This document shows positions 1 through 7,280 of a DNA stretch of 8,737 nucleotides, one piece after another. A model generated the notes under the pieces. The model ran no database searches. It worked only from the letters and a program-made list of their open reading frames with translations, and had not been told where the DNA came from. Each line of letters opens with the position of its first letter. Within the stretch, counting starts at the first letter, position 1. Origin of the DNA: Nitrospira sp. (GTDB lineage: Bacteria; Nitrospirota; Nitrospiria; Nitrospirales; Nitrospiraceae); NCBI GenBank assembly GCA_015904055.1, contig JABMDE010000027.1, positions 3,827 to 12,563 on the forward strand, in the 5' to 3' direction. The position numbers and the translations under genes are program-made.

Positions 1-2
1 TG

Positions 3-212
3 CCGATCGAGATCAAGTCGGGGCAGACCCTCAATCGGGAGTTTTTTGCGGGGTTGGAACGGTGGTCGGTTTTGGCAGGAGATCGGGCCACGGCTCCGGC
101 GCTGGTGTACGGCGGCACTGAAACTCATGTGCGCAAAGGGATCAACGTCTTTGGCTGGAATGCAGCGGGAAAGGTGTTGCCCTTCGAGAGCGTCAAGGCG
201 GTAAGCGGGTAG
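3..212 (+). CDS. C-terminal fragment of a DUF4143-type AAA ATPase (5' end outside window)
   Basis: The first 69 codons read in frame from base 3 to a TAG at 210-212, so only the C-terminus is present. The peptide opens with PIEIKSGQTLNREFF, continues through a GLERWSVLAGD stretch and LVYGG, and ends near a VFGW segment. This is the pattern I know from the C-terminal DUF4143 domain of the AAA ATPases often annotated 'ATP-binding protein'. In that family the E-x-K strand resembles a PD-(D/E)XK nuclease-like core, and the cellular role is poorly defined. The ATPase motifs would lie upstream and cannot be checked. The gene does not look related to polysaccharide synthesis, so it probably marks the edge of the cluster. 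Family call fairly sure, function unknown. Confidence 0.72.
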   Translation, partial: PIEIKSGQTLNREFFAGLERWSVLAGDRATAPALVYGGTETHVRKGINVFGWNAAGKVLPFESVKAVSG

Positions 213-268
213 CCTCCACGATGCTGCGCGATGTCGATTGTGTGAACCGCCTTGTGTGGCATCAGTGA

Positions 269-1327
269 GTGGATGTCCGACGATCCGTGAGCGAGCGAAT
301 TTTGGTAACAGGAGCGAAGGGGTTTGTTGGATCGGCGCTGTGTCGCCGGCTTCATTCCCCCGGGTTGCTCGTTCGAGGCGCAGTACGGGATCGGGCGAAA
401 TTGCCGCAACCTGGAGACTCGGAATCCAAGGATCTTGAATGGGCGGTGTTGCACGATCGATCGACGGAAGATGAAACAAGACATGCGCTTCAGGACGTGT
501 CGGTGGTCGTTCATCTGGCAGCGCGGGTCCATATCATGAGTGACCATGCCGCAGACCCGCTCCGCGAGTTTCGCCGAGTCAATACGGAGTGGACCGAGCG
601 ATTGGCCCGAGCCGCTGCCTTGCAGGGTGTCCGTCGATTTGTGTACCTGAGCTCGATCAAGGTGAACGGGGAACGGAGTACCCGTCCATTCACTGAACAG
701 GATATCCCGAATCCACAAGATCCGTATGGGATGTCCAAGTGGGAAGCCGAGCAGGCACTCGCTCGGGTATCATCCCAGATGGACCTGGAGATCGTCGTGA
801 TCCGGTCGCCGCTTGTGTATGGACCAGGCGTCGGAGGGAATGTTTTGCAACTTCTGCATATCATTCGCCGTGGAATTCCCCTTCCATTCGCATCTGTGCA
901 CAATTGCCGCAGTCTGATCTATCTGGGGAATCTGATCGATCGATGCCCTTGCCTGTTGTGTGAAGGACGTGCGTGCCGCCGGGCAGACCTATCTTGTGAG
1001 CGACGGAGAAGACCTCTCCACGCCGGAATTGATTCGACGACTTGCCAAAGCCGTGGGGCGGCCCGCGCGGTTGTGGCCTGTTCCGCTATCGATGCTTCGC
1101 TGGATAGGATCGGTTGCGAGGAAGCAGGGGATGATCGATCGGCTGCTTGGCTCGCTACAAGTGGATTCGTCGAAAATCAGGCAAGATTTGGATTGGCGTC
1201 CTCCCTATTCTGTCGGCCAAGGGTTCTCAGAAACAGCTGCGTGGTACAGTGGCCGGTTCCCACAGATCGTTCAGATTTCGTGATGCTCGGAGCACGTTTC
1301 ATGTCGATGCTTGTCATGTTCGCATGA
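269..1327 (+). CDS. NAD-dependent sugar epimerase/reductase (WbpV-like SDR), frameshifted after about residue 224
   Basis: This is an extended short-chain dehydrogenase. Counting from the GTG at 269, the nucleotide-binding GAKGFVG lies at residues 15-21, followed by LAARVHIM, the strand YLSSIKVNGE, and the catalytic pair Y153/K157 in YGMSK. RSPLVYGPGVGGN follows. It resembles the WbpV/TviC/Gnu-like epimerases of O-antigen loci, which reduce or epimerise C4 of UDP-activated N-acetyl sugars. A better start may be the GTG at 287, directly before the Rossmann strand; neither start has a clear ribosome-binding site. The frame is correct up to NLID (residues 221-224). After that it becomes arginine- and cysteine-rich nonsense to the TGA at 1325-1327, while the family C-terminus continues in the next frame (942-1283). 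As written, the protein loses its C-terminal substrate-binding part and is probably inactive. Family call sure, exact substrate inferred. Confidence 0.8.
   Translation: MDVRRSVSERILVTGAKGFVGSALCRRLHSPGLLVRGAVRDRAKLPQPGDSESKDLEWAVLHDRSTEDETRHALQDVSVVVHLAARVHIMSDHAADPLREFRRVNTEWTERLARAAALQGVRRFVYLSSIKVNGERSTRPFTEQDIPNPQDPYGMSKWEAEQALARVSSQMDLEIVVIRSPLVYGPGVGGNVLQLLHIIRRGIPLPFASVHNCRSLIYLGNLIDRCPCLLCEGRACRRADLSCERRRRPLHAGIDSTTCQSRGAARAVVACSAIDASLDRIGCEEAGDDRSAAWLATSGFVENQARFGLASSLFCRPRVLRNSCVVQWPVPTDRSDFVMLGARFMSMLVMFA
934..944 (+). repeat. GATC tandem repeat (2.75 units) at the frameshift
   Basis: The bases gatcgatcgat lie exactly where the epimerase changes frame. Removing one 4-base unit restores the family sequence. 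This looks like a slippage duplication rather than a homopolymer sequencing error. Confidence 0.75.
942..1283 (+). pseudogene. Displaced C-terminal part of the frameshifted sugar epimerase/reductase
   Basis: This frame begins DALACCVKDV and continues AAGQTYLVSDGEDLSTPELI, then LLGSLQVDSSKI, DLDWRPPYSVGQG and AAWY, ending at the TGA at 1281-1283. These are the conserved C-terminal blocks of the same epimerase family whose N-terminus lies in the preceding frame. Dropping one GATC unit at 934-941 joins the parts as NLIDALACC with no gap or overlap. That gives about 336 residues from 269, or 330 from 287, close to the usual family size. It is not an independent gene: it has no start region of its own, and the GTG at 960 lies inside a conserved helix. 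The repaired gene would end 40 bases before the next start at 1324. Confidence 0.8.
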
Positions 1328-2397
1328 TCGAATCATGTTCGTTGTGCCTGTACGGGGCTCCCGTCGCATCGTTTGCCGTGACATGGCTGGCGATCACGGT
1401 GCTGCTTCGCTCGTTTTCAGACCGGATCCTGGACCATCCCAATGAGCGTTCGCTTCACGAGCAGCCTGTGCCGCGTACCGGTGGAATGGGAGTGGCGGCG
1501 GGCATTGCCGCCGGCGCGTTGCTTGTCTCGCCAGTTTCCTGGTGGCCGCTGTGGATCGGCGCCGCGTTTCTTGTCGGGGTGTCCTTTCTCGATGATCTTG
1601 TCGGCCTGCCGATTGTCGGGCGGTTGATCGCACACTTTATCGCTGCAGGCCTATGCGTGACCGGCCTTGTGAGCGATCAGATGGGATTGTTGTGGGTCGC
1701 AGTCGCGATTGTGGCGACGGTGTGGATGATCAACCTCTATAATTTCATGGACGGGATGGATGGACTCGCAGGCGGCATGGCGCTGTTCGGATTCGGTTTT
1801 CTTGCGGTCGCGGCCTGGCTGGCCGGCGATCGTTCGCTTGCTCTCGTCAGTCTGTCCATTGCGGCTGCCGCCGGAGCATTCCTGCTGTTCAATTTTCATC
1901 CGGCCCGGATGTTTCTAGGGGATGCCGGTTCGACAACGTTCGGGTATCTTGCGGCGGGACTTGGCCTGACCGGCTGGCAGCACGGCGTGTGGTCTCTCTG
2001 GGTGCCGCTTCTCGTGTTTTCGCCCTTCATCATTGATGCATCGGTGACGCTGGCACGGCGGCTGATGCGGGGAGAGAAATTCTGGCAAGCCCATCGATCA
2101 CACTACTACCAGCGTGTGGTACTGAGTGGGTGGAGCCATGGAAAGACGGCGCTGGCCGAATATGGCGTGATGGTCTGTTGCGGTTGCGGCGCGCTTGCGT
2201 TTCAGTTGGCGTCGGATCACGTCCGATTCGCGATTGTGGGAATATGGATCCTGGCGTTTCTTGGATTGGCACAGTCCGTTTCGGGGGTTCCGCGCCGCGG
2301 CGATCCGGAACCGGGCGGTCGCATCGACGAACGCCGACTACATTATTTTTACCGACGGGGATTGCGTTCCGTCCCGCCATTTCGTGAGGGCTCATAA
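1324..2397 (+). CDS. WbpL/WecA-like undecaprenyl-phosphate sugar-1-phosphate transferase (MraY superfamily), foreign 3' end
   Basis: This polytopic membrane enzyme should transfer a sugar-1-phosphate from a UDP-sugar to undecaprenyl phosphate, starting a polysaccharide repeat unit. From the ATG at 1324 the motifs appear in order: DHPNERSLHEQPVPRTGG near the N-terminus, the aspartate pair D90-D91 in FLDD, NFMDGMDGLAGG from N140, GDAGS at 199-203, and H257-R-S-H260-YYQ. Hydrophobic segments fill the spaces between them. NFMDGMDG is closer to WbpL than to WecA, which suits an N-acetyl-6-deoxyhexosamine substrate. The family sequence runs to about residue 319 (LAFLGLAQSV). The last 38 or so codons, to the TAA at 2395-2397, are out-of-frame glycosyltransferase DNA. 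All catalytic motifs are upstream of that, so activity may survive. No clear Shine-Dalgarno precedes the start. Confidence 0.88.
   Translation: MIESCSLCLYGAPVASFAVTWLAITVLLRSFSDRILDHPNERSLHEQPVPRTGGMGVAAGIAAGALLVSPVSWWPLWIGAAFLVGVSFLDDLVGLPIVGRLIAHFIAAGLCVTGLVSDQMGLLWVAVAIVATVWMINLYNFMDGMDGLAGGMALFGFGFLAVAAWLAGDRSLALVSLSIAAAAGAFLLFNFHPARMFLGDAGSTTFGYLAAGLGLTGWQHGVWSLWVPLLVFSPFIIDASVTLARRLMRGEKFWQAHRSHYYQRVVLSGWSHGKTALAEYGVMVCCGCGALAFQLASDHVRFAIVGIWILAFLGLAQSVSGVPRRGDPEPGGRIDERRLHYFYRRGLRSVPPFREGS
2275..2284 (+). other. Apparent deletion junction between two glycosyltransferase genes
   Basis: To the left, frame 1 encodes the end of the MraY-type transferase (ILAFLGLAQ). From base 2282, frame 2 encodes RGFRAAAIRNRAVA, a block from the middle of a family 2 glycosyltransferase domain. 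There is no intergenic space, and the first 80 or so residues of the second enzyme are absent. The exact crossover base cannot be fixed without an intact relative. Confidence 0.65.
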
Positions 2398-2923
2398 GCG
2401 GCTGGCGGAACCAGGGTATTTTCTGGGGGCGAACCGGGTGTTACTCACCGACGCATTCACGAGCCGTGTCGTGAGCGAGCAGATTCCCATACATGCCTGG
2501 AGCTGGACGGATTGGGCGCGATCCTGGTGGAGACGTGAGGTGTATCGATTTCTTCCACTGGTGCGTCTGCCCGATGGACCGTTTCGTAAATGGACGCCGG
2601 ATCGGTGGGAAGGGATTAAGACCTGCAATCTGTCCGCATGGCGGAACGATCTGATTCGCGTGAACGGGCTGGACGAGTCCTATGAGGGATGGGGGCTGGA
2701 GGATTCCGATCTGGTGATCCGTCTTCTTCACGCTGGCACCAAGCACAAGACGGCGCGTTTTGCCGCGCCGGTGTTCCATTTGTGGCATCGAGAGCAGGAT
2801 CGGATGAAGCTGCCGGCCAATCAGAAGCGGCTGGACGATCTGCTGCGATCGGCCGATATCCGGGCCGCTGTCGGTCTCGATCAATATGACTCAGTGGCGA
2901 TCGGCGGCGAAGGTCGAGGTTGA
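2282..2923 (+). pseudogene. 5'-truncated family 2 glycosyltransferase (Glyco_transf_7C-like C-terminus)
   Basis: The frame from base 2282 to the TGA at 2921-2923 encodes the second half of a GT-A-fold glycosyltransferase. It begins GFRAAAIRNRAVA, then IIFTDGDCVP carries the metal-binding D-x-D (bases 2354-2362), and GWGLEDSDL (from 2687) is the galactosyltransferase-type ED motif. KTCNLSAWR and PVFHLWH complete the family pattern. The usual opening, a SVVIPTYN-type strand and a DDGS nucleotide-binding loop, is missing. In its place the frame runs back into the preceding transferase gene. No ATG lies in frame near the beginning; a TTG at 2195 would only add unrelated residues. It would have added a sugar to the growing repeat unit. 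It is most likely a dead remnant, unless the junction is an assembly error. Confidence 0.75.
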
Positions 2924-2953
2924 GATGAGGATTGAGGCGAGACGGAAAGCGTG

Positions 2954-4084
2954 ATGAAGAGAGAGATTCATAGTGCACTGGTGGTGTGCACAAGACGGAT
3001 CGGGGATGTGCTATTGGCAACACCGGTCGTGCGATCGATCAAAGCCGCGTATCCGGACGCCGCGGTCGATATGCTCGTGTTCGAAGGGACGCAAGGTGTC
3101 GTTGCGGCGAATCCCGACATCCGCCGAATCTGGACGATCATCGAACATCCGCCGATCGGAACTCATCTGAAGCTGCTCCGTTCGATCCGGCGCCGGTATG
3201 ATCTGGTGATTTCGGTACTGGCCGGCGACCGTCCGACGTTTCATGCCTGGGTTGCGGGACGATATCGTGTGGGAACTCTGCTGGCGGATGCGAAGTCATG
3301 GTGGAAGCGGCGGCTGCTGGATGAGTGGGTGCCGTTCGACAATTTGAACACCCATACGGTTGCGATGAATCTCCGCCTCCTGGAACCGCTGAATGTCGTA
3401 CCGCTTGCGACTCCTGTGGTCAGCTGGAGACATGAAGACGAAGTCTCGGTCCGGAGACTGTGTTCCGTGGTCGATGGCACACGGGCGTACGCGGTGCTGC
3501 ATGTCTCTCCGAAGTTTGTGTACAAAACCTGGACGGTAGCCGGTTGGGAGGCGCTCGGACGGTGGCTGACAGATCAGGGGCTGACAATAGCGGTGACAGG
3601 CGGGGATGCGCCTGGCGAAGGGGCTTTCTGCGAGGACGTGGTTCAGCGTCTGCCGAAGGGAACGGTGAATCTTGTGGGCCAAGTCGGGCTTCCGGCGTTG
3701 GGCTATCTCTTGAGTCGTGCCACGCTCTACGTTGGGACGGACACGGCTGTGAGCCATATGGCGGCGGCGGTCGGAGCGCCGACAATAGTCCTGTTTGGTC
3801 CTTCGAATCCGGTCAAGTGGGGCCCCTGGCCCAAGGATTTCCCCCTTGCTGTCAGCCCGTGGAAAAAACATGGATCGCAACGTCAGGGCAACGTGTTTCT
3901 GTTGCAAGGTGAGGGAGATTGTGTGCCCTGTCTCGGAGAAGGGTGCGACCGGCATATCAACAGCGTAAGCGACTGCCTTCAGCAGTTGCCGGCCGGCCGC
4001 GTCATCGAGGCCGCACGGATGATGTTGGCTGAGCGGCAAGATCGACACCATACCCCATTGTCTATGATATCGAGCCGCGTATGA
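2954..4084 (+). CDS. Family 9 glycosyltransferase (heptosyltransferase-like)
   Basis: The 376-residue product is a complete GT-B enzyme of the ADP-heptose:LPS heptosyltransferase family, acting at the cytoplasmic face of the inner membrane. The N-terminus has RRIGDVLLATPVVRSIK, with D18 where WaaC-type enzymes place the catalytic aspartate. The C-terminal half has HVSPKFVYKTW, then VGTDTAVSHMAAAVGAP with D263 and H268, then LFGPSNPVKWGPW. A cysteine-containing tail (CVPCLGEGCDR, then a later CL) is common in this family. The true sugar need not be heptose. ATG 2954 is preferred over the adjacent GTG 2951, with a weak GGAAA about 6 bases upstream. It begins 30 bases after the glycosyltransferase remnant, and its TGA (4082-4084) overlaps the next ATG as ATGA, implying translational coupling. 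Confidence 0.88.
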   Translation: MKREIHSALVVCTRRIGDVLLATPVVRSIKAAYPDAAVDMLVFEGTQGVVAANPDIRRIWTIIEHPPIGTHLKLLRSIRRRYDLVISVLAGDRPTFHAWVAGRYRVGTLLADAKSWWKRRLLDEWVPFDNLNTHTVAMNLRLLEPLNVVPLATPVVSWRHEDEVSVRRLCSVVDGTRAYAVLHVSPKFVYKTWTVAGWEALGRWLTDQGLTIAVTGGDAPGEGAFCEDVVQRLPKGTVNLVGQVGLPALGYLLSRATLYVGTDTAVSHMAAAVGAPTIVLFGPSNPVKWGPWPKDFPLAVSPWKKHGSQRQGNVFLLQGEGDCVPCLGEGCDRHINSVSDCLQQLPAGRVIEAARMMLAERQDRHHTPLSMISSRV

Positions 4085-5982
4085 AACAGTTGACCGCCAA
4101 GATTTTCCACGCTGTCGCCGGCCGATTCGGAAGCCTGTTACTCGACCATCGATCTGTGGTCGTGGTCGGAATACAGTTGAGCCTGATTTTAGCAGCGAAC
4201 CTGACCGCATTTGCCTTGCGCTTTGACGGAGATATTCCTCCGCAGTACCGGCTTATCATGTGGAAGTATCTTCCGGCCGTTCTGTTGGTTTTTGGATCGG
4301 GCTTGTGGGTATTCGGGATCCAGCGAGGGCTGTGGCGATATGTCGGCATCCATGATTTGGCGAGAATCTTATGGGCGTCTCTGGCCGGTTCCGCGCTATT
4401 CTACGGCGTCGTTCATGTGCTCATCGGGAACACCCAGTACCCACGATCCGTCATTATTCTGACCGGGCTGTTGAGCGGGTTGTACCTGGCGGGTATCCGA
4501 TTGGGGGTCCGATGGTTTCGAGAATGGCTCCAGATTACCGGTCCGACGGCGAGGCGTGTGCTGGTTGTCGGAGCAGGAAACGCGGGGGAGTTGCTTGTGC
4601 GGGATATGCTCTCCGACTCGGGCTATAACAGCAAACCGGTGGCCTTCGTGGACGACGACCCCGTCAAACAGAAGATGAAAATCCATGGGATTCCCGTCGT
4701 GGGAAGGATCGTCGACATCAAGGCGGCGGCAGACCGGTTCGGAGCTCATGAAATTGTCGTGGCCATTCCGTCGGCCTCGACCGCGGTGAAGCAAGCCATT
4801 CTTGCCGCCTCCGAAGGCTGCACGGCGCCGATCAAGATTCTACCCAGTGTCAAACGGTTACTCGGGGATCCCGTCTCGTTGCAGCAAGTCCGGCCGATGA
4901 GTCTCGAGGATTTGCTTCAGCGCGAGCCGATCCAAACCGATCGGCAGGAACTGCATCCGTTGATCGAAGGAAAGACTGTCTTGGTCACCGGAGCAGGCGG
5001 GTCGATCGGCTCCGAATTATGCCGGCAAATCGCTCAGTACAAGCCGGAGTCTTTAATTTTGTTTGAGCAGTATGAAAATTCGTTGCATGTGCTTCTTTTG
5101 GAGCTTCGGGCTTCGTTCCCACACGTCGGGGTTTTACCGGTCGTCGGAGACGTCACGATGCCGGATCGTGTGGGGGAGATCTTCCGGCAGACAGGTCCCG
5201 ATATCGTGTTTCATGCGGCGGCCCACAAGCATGTTCCATTGATGGAATTGAATCCAAAAGAAGCGGTCCGGAATAATATTATGGGGACCCGTGTGGTAGC
5301 GGAAGCGGCGCTGAGGAGCGGTGTGGATCGATTCGTGTTGATTTCAACGGACAAGGCCGTCAATCCCTCGAGCGTCATGGGGGTCACCAAGCGGATTGCC
5401 GAACACGTCGTACAGGGGTGCAGCAGCAAAGGCGTGACGAAATTTTCCGTTGTGAGGTTTGGAAATGTGTTGGGAAGCAACGGCAGCGTGGTGCCGCTGT
5501 TTGCCGAACAGATCAGAAAAGGCGGGCCGGTGACTGTCACGGATCCAGAAATCAAGCGGTTTTTCATGACGATTCCTGAGGCCGTTCAATTGGTGCTCCA
5601 ATCCAGTCTGATGGGACAGGGGGGGGACGTGTTTGTTCTCGATATGGGCGAGCAGATCAAAGTAGCCGATCTTGCGCGGAACATGATTGTGCTGTCCGGT
5701 CTGGTGCCGGGGAAAGACATCGAGATCATCTATACCGGTCTGCGACCAGGGGAAAAGCTGTATGAGGAACTATTCGAGAACAGTGAGCGGGTCGAACCCA
5801 CCGTCCATCAAAAAATCAACCGTGCTGTTGGCGAACCAGTCCCTGTCGGTGAGCTGGATCGGTGGATCGACGGGTTGCCGACGAGTTTGCTGGCATGTGA
5901 TGAGGAAGAACTTCTTCAGGACTTGAAGCGGCTTGTGCCGAGTTTTCATCCCATCATATCGCAGAGAGTGGCATCGCTGTAG
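4081..5982 (+). CDS. WbpM/CapD/PglF-type UDP-GlcNAc 4,6-dehydratase, membrane-anchored
   Basis: At 633 residues this is the long membrane form of the nucleotide-sugar dehydratases. It converts UDP-GlcNAc to UDP-4-keto-6-deoxy-GlcNAc, the precursor of QuiNAc, FucNAc or bacillosamine-type sugars. Four hydrophobic segments lie at about 25-47, 60-80, 93-115 and 122-143. A first Rossmann domain has VGAGNAGE at 163-170. The catalytic SDR domain has GAGGSIG at 304-310, AAAHKHVPLMELNP, then STDKAVNPSSVMGVTKR at 422-438. The usual Tyr of YxxxK is Met433 (with Lys437), which is the altered triad known from WbpM rather than a defect. A conserved RPGEKLYEELF follows. It should serve the WbpV-like and WbpL-like genes upstream. 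The start is fixed by the ATGA overlap with the preceding gene and the match to the family N-terminus. Confidence 0.92.
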   Translation: MKQLTAKIFHAVAGRFGSLLLDHRSVVVVGIQLSLILAANLTAFALRFDGDIPPQYRLIMWKYLPAVLLVFGSGLWVFGIQRGLWRYVGIHDLARILWASLAGSALFYGVVHVLIGNTQYPRSVIILTGLLSGLYLAGIRLGVRWFREWLQITGPTARRVLVVGAGNAGELLVRDMLSDSGYNSKPVAFVDDDPVKQKMKIHGIPVVGRIVDIKAAADRFGAHEIVVAIPSASTAVKQAILAASEGCTAPIKILPSVKRLLGDPVSLQQVRPMSLEDLLQREPIQTDRQELHPLIEGKTVLVTGAGGSIGSELCRQIAQYKPESLILFEQYENSLHVLLLELRASFPHVGVLPVVGDVTMPDRVGEIFRQTGPDIVFHAAAHKHVPLMELNPKEAVRNNIMGTRVVAEAALRSGVDRFVLISTDKAVNPSSVMGVTKRIAEHVVQGCSSKGVTKFSVVRFGNVLGSNGSVVPLFAEQIRKGGPVTVTDPEIKRFFMTIPEAVQLVLQSSLMGQGGDVFVLDMGEQIKVADLARNMIVLSGLVPGKDIEIIYTGLRPGEKLYEELFENSERVEPTVHQKINRAVGEPVPVGELDRWIDGLPTSLLACDEEELLQDLKRLVPSFHPIISQRVASL

Positions 5983-6197
5983 TATCTATGAATACGCATG
6001 GTGCCGTTCCCGCGTGTCGTTCGTGAAGTGTCTCTCATGTGGGAACAGAGCGGATAGCGGATGGCCTCGAGCACATGATCGGATGACGCTTCGGTTCGCC
6101 TTCCCGTCCATGCTGCTGTCGATCGATTGCGTGTCACGTGGAACATAGGGTCAGGCTATTTCACAGTAAACGATGATCAGTACATGCGTGTAACAAC
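5983..6197. other. 215-base intergenic gap between the dehydratase and rfbB
   Basis: The ORF that runs through this gap encodes nothing I recognise. I see no convincing sigma-70 promoter pair: TTGCGT at 6127-6132 lacks a partner at proper spacing. There is no hairpin followed by a T-run. A five-codon ORF (ATG 6184 to TGA 6201) overlaps the rfbB GTG start. This gap is the longest in the window and the likeliest site for a separate promoter of the rhamnose genes. Confidence 0.5.
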
Positions 6198-7280
6198 GTG
6201 AGCATTCTAGTTGCCGGAGGAGCTGGGTTTATCGGTTCGAACTTTGTGCTCGATTGGCTGGCGCACGAGACCGAGTCAGTCGTTAACCTCGACAAGCTCA
6301 CCTATGCGGGTAATCTGGAGAATCTCAGCAGTGTGGAAGGCAATGCGCGACATATCTTTGTGCGTGGCGATATCGGCGATACCGGGCTGGTGGGGCGATT
6401 ACTGACGGAGCATCGTCCGCGTGCGCTGATCAATTTTGCCGCGGAAAGCCATGTTGATCGCTCCATCCACGGCCCCGGCGAGTTCATTCAGACCAATATT
6501 GTCGGCACCTTTCATCTGCTGGAATCCGTGCGCGCATACTGGAACGGATTGGACGGCGACGCCCAGCGGCGTTTTCGATTTGTCCATGTTTCTACAGACG
6601 AAGTGTATGGTTCGTTGGCACCACTGGCGCCGGCCTTCAACGAACACAATCGTTACGAGCCCAATAGTCCCTATTCGGCCAGTAAGGCGGCCAGTGATCA
6701 TCTCGTGCGTGCCTATCACCATACCTATGGGTTGCCGGTGCTGACGACCAATTGCTCAAATAATTATGGTCCGTATCATTTCCCGGAAAAACTTATTCCC
6801 CTGTGTATCTTGAACGCACTTGCCGGCAAGCCGCTGCCGCTCTATGGAGACGGCTTGCAAGTTCGTGACTGGCTGTACGTCAAAGACCATTGCCGCGCCA
6901 TCCGCCTGGTGCTTCAGGCTGGGCTGGCGGGTGAAACCTACAATGTGGGCGGCTGGAGCGAAAAGACGAACCTGGAGGTTGTTCATACGCTCTGCGATAT
7001 CCTGGATGAACTTGCCCCACCGGCTGCGTGCCATCTGCCATTTTCCACGTACCGCTCCCTGATCACCTTCGTGACAGATCGTCCGGGTCATGATCGGCGA
7101 TATGCCATCGATGCCCGCAAGATTGAGCGTGAACTGAGGTGGAAACCCGAAGAGACTTTTGAAAGCGGCATTCGTAAGACGGTGAAGTGGTATCTCGATA
7201 ACCAGAACTGGGTGGCCAATGTAAGAAGCGGTGTGTATCGGGAGTGGATGAAGAAGCAGTACGGCTCTGGAGTGCTGTGA
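6198..7280 (+). CDS. rfbB: dTDP-glucose 4,6-dehydratase (RmlB)
   Basis: This is the second enzyme of dTDP-L-rhamnose synthesis, converting dTDP-glucose to dTDP-4-keto-6-deoxyglucose with bound NAD in the cytoplasm. The 360 residues match the usual size. It has [10 protein letters not shown] at 7-16, the typical [14 protein letters not shown], and [12 protein letters not shown]. The catalytic STDEVYG is at 132-138, with Asp134 and Glu135 as the elimination acid and base. YSASK at 159-163 supplies Tyr159 and Lys163, and [18 protein letters not shown] is a strong family signature. The GTG start at 6198 is chosen because it sits directly before the Rossmann strand; no Shine-Dalgarno is visible. 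Its stop codon overlaps the GTG start of rfbD (GTGA, 7277-7280), so the two are probably translated in a coupled way. Confidence 0.95.
   Translation: MSILVAGGAGFIGSNFVLDWLAHETESVVNLDKLTYAGNLENLSSVEGNARHIFVRGDIGDTGLVGRLLTEHRPRALINFAAESHVDRSIHGPGEFIQTNIVGTFHLLESVRAYWNGLDGDAQRRFRFVHVSTDEVYGSLAPLAPAFNEHNRYEPNSPYSASKAASDHLVRAYHHTYGLPVLTTNCSNNYGPYHFPEKLIPLCILNALAGKPLPLYGDGLQVRDWLYVKDHCRAIRLVLQAGLAGETYNVGGWSEKTNLEVVHTLCDILDELAPPAACHLPFSTYRSLITFVTDRPGHDRRYAIDARKIERELRWKPEETFESGIRKTVKWYLDNQNWVANVRSGVYREWMKKQYGSGVL

Noticed and set aside
125..718. 197-codon open frame on the minus strand
   Set aside because: It is antisense to the ATPase tail and the conserved epimerase N-terminus, with low-complexity shadow composition.
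960..1283. Independent 107-residue gene
   Set aside because: Its sequence is the C-terminal half of the epimerase family and continues upstream in frame to the frameshift point, so it is part of the broken gene.
1324..1327. ATGA overlap of the epimerase with the WbpL-like gene as translational coupling
   Set aside because: The overlapping TGA belongs to the out-of-frame tail. The family frame ends at 1283, so this overlap is probably coincidental.
2195..2281. Start of the family 2 glycosyltransferase at TTG 2195
   Set aside because: The residues before 2282 are an off-frame reading of the preceding membrane transferase and do not resemble a GT2 N-terminus.
3296..4210. 304-codon open frame on the minus strand
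   Set aside because: It is fully antisense to the well-supported family 9 glycosyltransferase and the start of the dehydratase. Its product is arginine- and histidine-rich with no recognisable motif.
5933..6148. 71-codon plus-strand ORF in the gap before rfbB
   Set aside because: It overlaps the dehydratase end, has no motif or ribosome-binding site, and matches nothing I recognise.
6127..6160. Sigma-70 promoter with TTGCGT and GCTATT boxes
   Set aside because: The boxes are about 22 bases apart, too far for a usual promoter, and both are weak.
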